From NCBI GenBank assembly GCA_963825075.1, contig CAWGRX010000023.1:62001-126000 (forward strand): a stretch of DNA of 64,000 bases. Reading direction: 5' to 3'. Source of the DNA: CAWAVN01 sp963825075 (GTDB lineage Bacteria > Planctomycetota > Planctomycetia > Planctomycetales > Planctomycetaceae). This document shows positions 60,124 to 64,000 of the stretch, one piece after another. Below the pieces are notes generated by a model. That model had not been told where the DNA came from and ran no database searches. It saw only the letters and a list, made by a program, of their open reading frames with translations. The first letter of the stretch is position 1; each line of letters opens with the position of its first letter. Position numbers and translations under genes: made by a program.

Positions 60124-60642
60124 GCCTGCATCGGGATCTCCTGCACCAAGCGCGTCGACTCGCGCAATTGGATCCGCTGCGTCCTCGGCAAGCCAATTTG
60201 CGCCGCGCTGTCCTCTACGTATTATGCGATGTTTCATTTTTTCACCGATCAAGCGTGCCGGATGGTGATCGGCACGCAGTACCCGGAGTTGCCCTATCGC
60301 CAAATTATTGCACGCGGTTTCGATCACAACACGATGAAGGAGGCCTGCAGAAGCTTCTCCGGCGGAAATTTGCCCCCGGCGATTCACCACAAATTGCCGC
60401 CAGGCTTCGCCGTCCCCGGGGCGTTGCGCAACGTGGCTCGCACCTTTGTTGAGCTTCAAGAACAACGGCATCTGGCGGATTATGATCTCTCCGAGAACTT
60501 CACAAGAGCAGAGGTGTTGGCATTGGTGCATCAGGCGGAGCAAGCTCTCACCCAATTCAACGCGCTGACGCAGGCCGACCGAACGGTGAAGAAATTCTTT
60601 CTTGCGTGTCTGTGGGCCTGGAAGGGAATCAATCGACGCTAG
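60120..60642 (+). pseudogene. HEPN-like protein with a frame break (near 60210)
   Basis: The first frame gives MSLHRDLLHQARRLAQLDPL and then RPRQANLRRAV, and the second frame, from near 60210, gives SSTYYAMFHFFTDQACRMV and onward to 60642. Joined, they read as a protein of about 170 residues with the NLRRAVSSTYYAMFH pattern of HEPN-domain proteins. The break behaves as a missing two bases (TC) near TCCTCT. Whether the gene is inactivated or the base call is wrong cannot be told. HEPN proteins are often RNases in toxin-antitoxin pairs. Confidence 0.6.
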
Positions 60643-60722
60643 AATATCCAACACGGCCCATGCCAATTCGCCCATTCCGCGAAGCGATCCGGCACGGCGG
60701 ATAGCCGACGCCTTATCGGATC

Positions 60723-60944
60723 TCAGCCAACCTCTTTCATGGGGCGGATGGTTGGTGGAGGAAGTTGGCGGCCGGTTTTTTGGAAGTGGTCGATGACTTC
60801 TTCAAGAACCTCGTCGAGTTCCTTGTAAACCTGAACCGGATCGTCGCCATGGATTCCGGTGATGAGATCCGGGCATTTGCCGATATAGACTTGGTCCTCT
60901 TCGCTCCACTCGACCCATTTATGGTACTGGTCGCTGGTCTTCAT
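60723..60944 (-). CDS. HicB-like antitoxin
   Basis: 73-residue protein of the HicB/DUF1902-like partial RNase-H fold: YHKWVEWSEEDQVYIGKCPDLITGIHGDDPVQVYKELDEVLEEVIDHF is the whole domain. It lacks a C-terminal DNA-binding segment, so it is a short HicB. The start codon overlaps the stop of a 36-codon frame upstream (ATGA). No HicA (dsRBD-like) toxin is seen, so it may be an orphan. Confidence 0.7.
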   Translation of the reverse strand: MKTSDQYHKWVEWSEEDQVYIGKCPDLITGIHGDDPVQVYKELDEVLEEVIDHFQKTGRQLPPPTIRPMKEVG

Positions 60945-61051
60945 GCTTGGACCTCATCAATCGCTCGTTTTACAAAGTCGCGGCTGCTTTGCTTTGTTGC
61001 TAATCCAAATTTATCTGTCTCTTTGAGCGGGAGCAATGTTCGAAAAGGCAT
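60941..61051 (-). CDS. 36-residue frame coupled to the HicB-like gene
   Basis: Reads MPFRTLLPLKETDKFGLATK, then QSSRDFVKRAIDEVQA and stops within the HicB-like start codon. It has no clear ribosome-binding site and may be the end of a decayed toxin gene or a leader peptide. Confidence 0.35.
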   Translation of the reverse strand: MPFRTLLPLKETDKFGLATKQSSRDFVKRAIDEVQA

Positions 61052-61079
61052 CTCCGAGGCCGGTGTTTTCGAATCCTCC

Positions 61080-61115
61080 AAAAAAACAGGGGGGCGATTC
61101 TTGAGAATCGCCCCC
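61080..61115 (-). terminator. Intrinsic terminator of the Cys-rich gene
   Basis: On the minus strand GGGGGCGATTCTCAAGAATC and its arm form a perfect 12-bp stem (61090-61115), followed by seven T (61080-61086 region). It lies 64 bases after the Cys-rich gene and is the clearest intrinsic terminator in the window. Confidence 0.8.
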
Positions 61116-61178
61116 GGGAGCGCGGAGAACTTTTTTCGATGGGGCTTCTGAAAACCCGGAGCCTTCAGAAAACTTTCG

Positions 61179-62486
61179 CTAATTGAAGAGTTTCTTCAAG
61201 CAGCATTTTTTGTCTTCGCAGCAGGGTTCGCACGTCGTCGTGCAGCCGCCGCAGACCGGGACCTGCCGGCAGACGGTGCGCGGGACGCAGCGGTAAGCCG
61301 TGTAGGTCACTTTGCGGGGAATCCGCTTGACGCAGGTGCGGTACGTCGTGCAGCAGACCTTTTTGCAGGTCGTGTAGGGCACTCGGCGGGTGCAGGTTTG
61401 CTTGACATAGCTGCATGTGCGGTAGGGAATCTTCCGGGTGATGCACTGTTTTTGGTAGCAGACCTTCGTGTAGGGCACTCTTTTGGTGATGCACTGGGTC
61501 GTCCAGGTGCAGGTGCGGTAGGGCACTTTCTTCGTGATGCACTGCTTCTGGTAGCAGACCGTGGTGTGCGGGATGCGGCGGGTCACGCATTGTTTGACCA
61601 TTCGGCATTTCGTGTGGCACACCCGGCGGTTGACCGTGCAGGGCACTTTCCGGCAGATCGTCACCGGAATTTTGCAGTGCTTGACTTCGGGCACGTACCG
61701 CGTGCAGCAGACCTGCCGCTTTTCAACTTTCGGGCACCACACCTTGCGGCAGATGGTTTTCATGCAGGGGCCTTGTGAACCGCAAGCGGATCCGCAAGGG
61801 TTGCACACCGGGACCTGCTCGGTCACGGTTTTCCACTCGCCGCACTGGACGTTCACGCATTTGGTTTCGCGGACGGGTTTGCAGATCGTGTAGCAGTGAT
61901 CGCGGTAGCGGGTTTCGGTCTCGGTCTTCCAGACGGTGCAGCACACGTTGCGGTAGCATTTTTCGTAAACCGGTTTACAGACCTCGCAGGTCACGCAGCG
62001 GTAGGTCGTGTTGTAGATCGGTTTGCAGATCGTGCAGTTCACGCAGCGGAAGCAGGTTTTGTAGCAGGGCTTTCGCACCTTGCAGGTCACGCAGCGGTAG
62101 CACGTGTTGTAGATCGGTTTGCAGATCGTTTGTTTCACGCAGCGGTAATGCGTTTGATACACCGGCTTGCAGACGGTGTAGCATTCGTTGCGGTAGTGGG
62201 TTTCGTAGACGTTTTTCGTGGTTTGGCAGGGGATTTTTTCGCAGATCGTGTCGTACACCGTTTTGCAGCAGGTATAAGGCTGCTGTTCCCAGACCGTTTC
62301 GTGAACGGTTTTGTAGCACGGGGCGCAGCGGGTCTTGGCGGCGCAGTAATCGCCGCTGGTCGCGCAGGCCTCCTGGGGGCAACAATCGTAGCTCGCCGCG
62401 CCGCAGTAGCCGCCGGCCTCGGCATTTTGACCCGCCGGGGACGCCAAGAAGACGGCGGCCGCGACCGGTATCCATAAATGTTTCAT
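61179..62486 (-). CDS. Cys-rich YTV-type cell-surface protein
   Basis: Secreted protein of 435 residues with a signal peptide to about residue 24 (SPAGQNAEAGG). The mature part is about 15 percent Cys and consists of tandem, degenerate repeats of about 11-18 residues with cores such as CKPIYNTxYRCV, YQKQCITKKVPYRTC and YTKVCYQKQC. The pattern fits the planctomycete YTV family, known from cell-wall/sacculus-like preparations of Rhodopirellula. Disulfide bonding would give a cross-linked cell coat. The terminator downstream is strong. No other gene is coupled to it. Confidence 0.85.
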   Translation of the reverse strand: MKHLWIPVAAAVFLASPAGQNAEAGGYCGAASYDCCPQEACATSGDYCAAKTRCAPCYKTVHETVWEQQPYTCCKTVYDTICEKIPCQTTKNVYETHYRNECYTVCKPVYQTHYRCVKQTICKPIYNTCYRCVTCKVRKPCYKTCFRCVNCTICKPIYNTTYRCVTCEVCKPVYEKCYRNVCCTVWKTETETRYRDHCYTICKPVRETKCVNVQCGEWKTVTEQVPVCNPCGSACGSQGPCMKTICRKVWCPKVEKRQVCCTRYVPEVKHCKIPVTICRKVPCTVNRRVCHTKCRMVKQCVTRRIPHTTVCYQKQCITKKVPYRTCTWTTQCITKRVPYTKVCYQKQCITRKIPYRTCSYVKQTCTRRVPYTTCKKVCCTTYRTCVKRIPRKVTYTAYRCVPRTVCRQVPVCGGCTTTCEPCCEDKKCCLKKLFN

Positions 62487-62831
62487 GTGTAAGCTTCCCT
62501 TAAACGTTCAATCCGGATATTCAGGACATCGAGACGCCGGCCCGTCCGAGGACTTGCCCGTCCTGTGTTACGTCGTCAACAAGGTCGGCGTGGCTCAACC
62601 AGGCTTCGCCGTTTTCCCCTGTTCGCCGACGGGATTTCCGGCCGCACATTGCGGGATGCTCACATCCCATAGGAACCGACCGGTCGCCGCCCGGCGGATG
62701 CACAGAGCCGCTTGAAATGCTATTCTCGGACCGTCCCCAACAACCGTTTCGTCCCGCACTTCGCCGGCATCGCACGGGGAGGAAAGAACCACGAATCACA
62801 CGAATGACACGAATAGAAAGGGCCGTCCTCC
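62487..62831. other. Intergenic region with GxxExxY-side repeat
   Basis: About 345 bases containing the upstream region of the Cys-rich gene (minus) and the CACGAA repeat arm (62787-62820) before the GxxExxY gene. No coding frame supported. Confidence 0.4.
62787..62820. repeat. CACGAA repeat arm upstream of the GxxExxY gene
   Basis: ACCACGAATCACACGAATGA and CACGAATAG follow one another: three CACGAA units with 9-base spacing. The inverted counterpart is at 63259-63294. Confidence 0.8.
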
Positions 62832-63209
62832 ATGTCCGAAGTCATTTTCAAGCAGGAAAGCTACGACATCGTCGGAGCATGTTTTGAGGTTTACAACGAG
62901 ATGGGTTGCGGATTTGTGGAACCCGTGTATCAGGAATGCCTGGAACTGGAACTTGCCGACCGCCGAATACCCTTTCGATCCCAGGACCCGCTGGAGCTAC
63001 GCTATAAAGGGAAACTGCTGGATAAGAAATACGTTCCGGATTTCGTCTGCTTTGAAAAAATCATCATCGAAATCAAAGCTCTGAAACAGCTTTGCGACGA
63101 GCACCGCAGCCAGGTCCATAACTATCTCAAAGCGACAAGTTACAGACTCGGCCTGCTGGTCAATTTCGGCCATTTACCCAACGTGGAATACGAACGCATC
63201 GTCCGCTGA
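62832..63209 (+). CDS. GxxExxY protein (PD-(D/E)XK-like)
   Basis: 125-residue member of the GxxExxY family (PDDEXK_3-type). The name-giving motif is in MGCGFVEPVYQECLELEL at about residues 26-43. The nuclease-like core is VPDFVCFEKIIIEIKAL near 67-85, with Asp, Glu and Lys in PD..E.K spacing. Ends NVEYERIVR, typical. No ribosome-binding site is seen before the ATG. The gene is flanked by inverted CACGAA repeats, as often seen around this family in planctomycetes and verrucomicrobia (from memory). Molecular function unknown. Confidence 0.85.
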   Translation: MSEVIFKQESYDIVGACFEVYNEMGCGFVEPVYQECLELELADRRIPFRSQDPLELRYKGKLLDKKYVPDFVCFEKIIIEIKALKQLCDEHRSQVHNYLKATSYRLGLLVNFGHLPNVEYERIVR

Positions 63210-63258
63210 AACCCAACGCCTGATGCGTCTGCATTGGGGAATGTCGGTTTTCTCTTCT

Positions 63259-63322
63259 CTTTTTTCGTGTATTTCGTGTATTTCGTGGTTAAGTCCATTT
63301 CCCCATTTCGTGGTGTTTTTTC
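63259..63322. repeat. Inverted CACGAA (TTCGTG) repeat arm downstream of the GxxExxY gene
   Basis: TTTTTTCGTGTATTTCGTGT and ATTTCGTGGTTAAG (63259-63294), then a further TTTCGTGGTGTTTTTT to 63322. Inverse of the arm at 62787. Confidence 0.8.
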
Positions 63323-63337
63323 GAGGAGAATGTTCGG

Positions 63338-64000
63338 ATGAGATTTGCGATTTGTCATGAATTGTTTGGTGATTGGGATTGGGAGCGGCAGTGCCGATTT
63401 ATCGCCGAGACCGGTTATACCGGGATTGAGGTCGCCCCCTTTATGCTGGCCGAGCGAATCGGGCAGGTTCCCAAAGACGTTCGGGAGACGATGCGGAAAC
63501 AGGCGGCCGATTACGGGCTGTCGATCATCGGGCTGCATTGGCTCCTCGCGAAGACGGAGGGCCTGCATTTGACGTCGGCCGATGCCTTCGTGCGGAAGGC
63601 CACGGCGGATTACCTCGTCGCGCTGGGCGAAGCCTGCGCCGATTTGGGGGGCGATTTGATGGTCTTCGGCTCGCCGTTTCAGCGGAATCTGGAACCCGGC
63701 CTGAGCCGCGAAGCGGCATACGCCAACGCGGCGGAGGTGTTTCGCGCGGCGTTGCCGAAGATTGCAGACCGCGGCGTGCGGATCTGCATGGAACCGTTGA
63801 CGCCCAAGGAAACGGATTTCGTCAACACGTGTGCCGAGGCGGTGGAGTTGATCGAGATGGTGGGCGAGCCGAACTTCTGTTTGCATCAGGACGTGAAGGC
63901 CATGCTCGGCGCGGAAAGCGAATCTTTGCCCGTGTTGATCGATCGCTTCAAAGAGGTCACAGGCCACTTCCACGTCAACGACACGAACCTGTTGGGACCG
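63338..64000 (+). CDS. Sugar phosphate isomerase/epimerase (TIM barrel), C-terminus off-window
   Basis: Xylose-isomerase-like TIM-barrel family. The frame from ATG at 63338 is open to the right edge; 221 residues visible. Conserved text: AETGYTGIEVAPFM near residue 28-41, LSIIGLHWLL near 64, CMEPLTPKETDF with the metal-ligand Glu near 154, LHQDVKAMLGA with Asp near 187, and GHFHVNDTN near 213. GAGGAG is about ten bases upstream of the start. Substrate unknown. Not listed as complete because the stop lies beyond the window. Confidence 0.85.
   Translation, partial: MRFAICHELFGDWDWERQCRFIAETGYTGIEVAPFMLAERIGQVPKDVRETMRKQAADYGLSIIGLHWLLAKTEGLHLTSADAFVRKATADYLVALGEACADLGGDLMVFGSPFQRNLEPGLSREAAYANAAEVFRAALPKIADRGVRICMEPLTPKETDFVNTCAEAVELIEMVGEPNFCLHQDVKAMLGAESESLPVLIDRFKEVTGHFHVNDTNLLGP

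Noticed and set aside
61179..62486. Possible CRISPR-like array in the repeated DNA
   Set aside because: Repeats are degenerate, not spacer-separated at constant length, and are in frame with one protein.
61775..62503. Arg/Ser-rich plus-strand frame over the Cys-rich gene
   Set aside because: Mirror of the Cys-rich repeats; composition is an artefact of antisense Cys codons.
1..64000. tRNA or rRNA genes
   Set aside because: No cloverleaf-like stretch with a TTCGANTC-type loop and acceptor pairing was found by reading; a covariance scan would settle it.

Overview
The window is chromosomal DNA of a planctomycete, most likely a Pirellulales-type lineage (inferred; no rRNA gene is present to prove it). 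The call rests on gene families almost confined to that phylum: a DUF1559 prepilin-like protein with a small lipoprotein beside it, a PSCyt1/DUF1549/DUF1553 protein followed by a DUF1501 protein, a very Cys-rich YTV-type cell-surface protein, exported sulfatase, esterase and PQQ-propeller proteins, and a GxxExxY protein. LPS heptose genes point to a Gram-negative envelope, and mqnA/mqnC to menaquinone synthesis by the futalosine route.

Layout. 1-5.5 kb (minus): NatB-CPBP permease (cut by the left edge), NatA ATPase, mqnC, mqnA. 5.8-11.4 kb: PQQ-propeller protein, amidase, esterase, galactonate-dehydratase-like enolase. 11.5-15.2 kb: small ORF, lipoprotein, DUF1559 protein, TGS GTPase. 15.2-21.5 kb: PHP phosphoesterase, PSCyt1/DUF1549/DUF1553 gene with two frameshifts, DUF1501 gene. 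21.6-28.3 kb: a MITE with Tn5-like ends, RidA, rpmB-gatC-gatA-gatB (gatB frameshifted), DUF971, DUF3472. 28.7-35.6 kb (minus): LPS-core block hldE-waaF-[IS110]-GT4-WaaP-like kinase. 36-41.6 kb: large YCF48/CBM9-like exported protein, an ISAzo13-like IS, GNAT acetyltransferase. 41.6-49.6 kb: HARE-like DNA-binding protein, SGNH protein, acylphosphatase, then an isolated phage-capsid module (protease, decoration protein, major capsid protein) and an exported PIMT. 49.6-57.9 kb (minus): CorA, DUF1254, small secreted proteins, arylsulfatase, SpoIIAA/STAS-like, VWA. 58-64 kb: pncB with a palindromic operator candidate, a two-gene HEPN-like module, a HicB-like gene, the YTV protein, a GxxExxY gene between inverted CACGAA repeats, and a sugar-phosphate isomerase/epimerase cut by the right edge.

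The most striking feature is not one gene but the intergenic space. At least six families of short, mostly inverted-repeat elements occupy it, and in several places they run into coding sequence: they supply the stop codon and C-terminus of MqnC, the C-terminus of the SGNH protein and part of the signal peptide of the YCF48 protein. Mobile elements sit in or beside them: the MITE is inside one copy with a clean 10-bp target duplication, and the IS110 lies between two inverted arms. Four genes carry frame disruptions (DUF1549 twice, gatB, the HEPN-like gene, and a small gene with an in-frame TGA). Sequencing error is the simplest explanation for some of these, but it cannot be decided from the sequence alone. 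No tRNA, rRNA or CRISPR array was seen.
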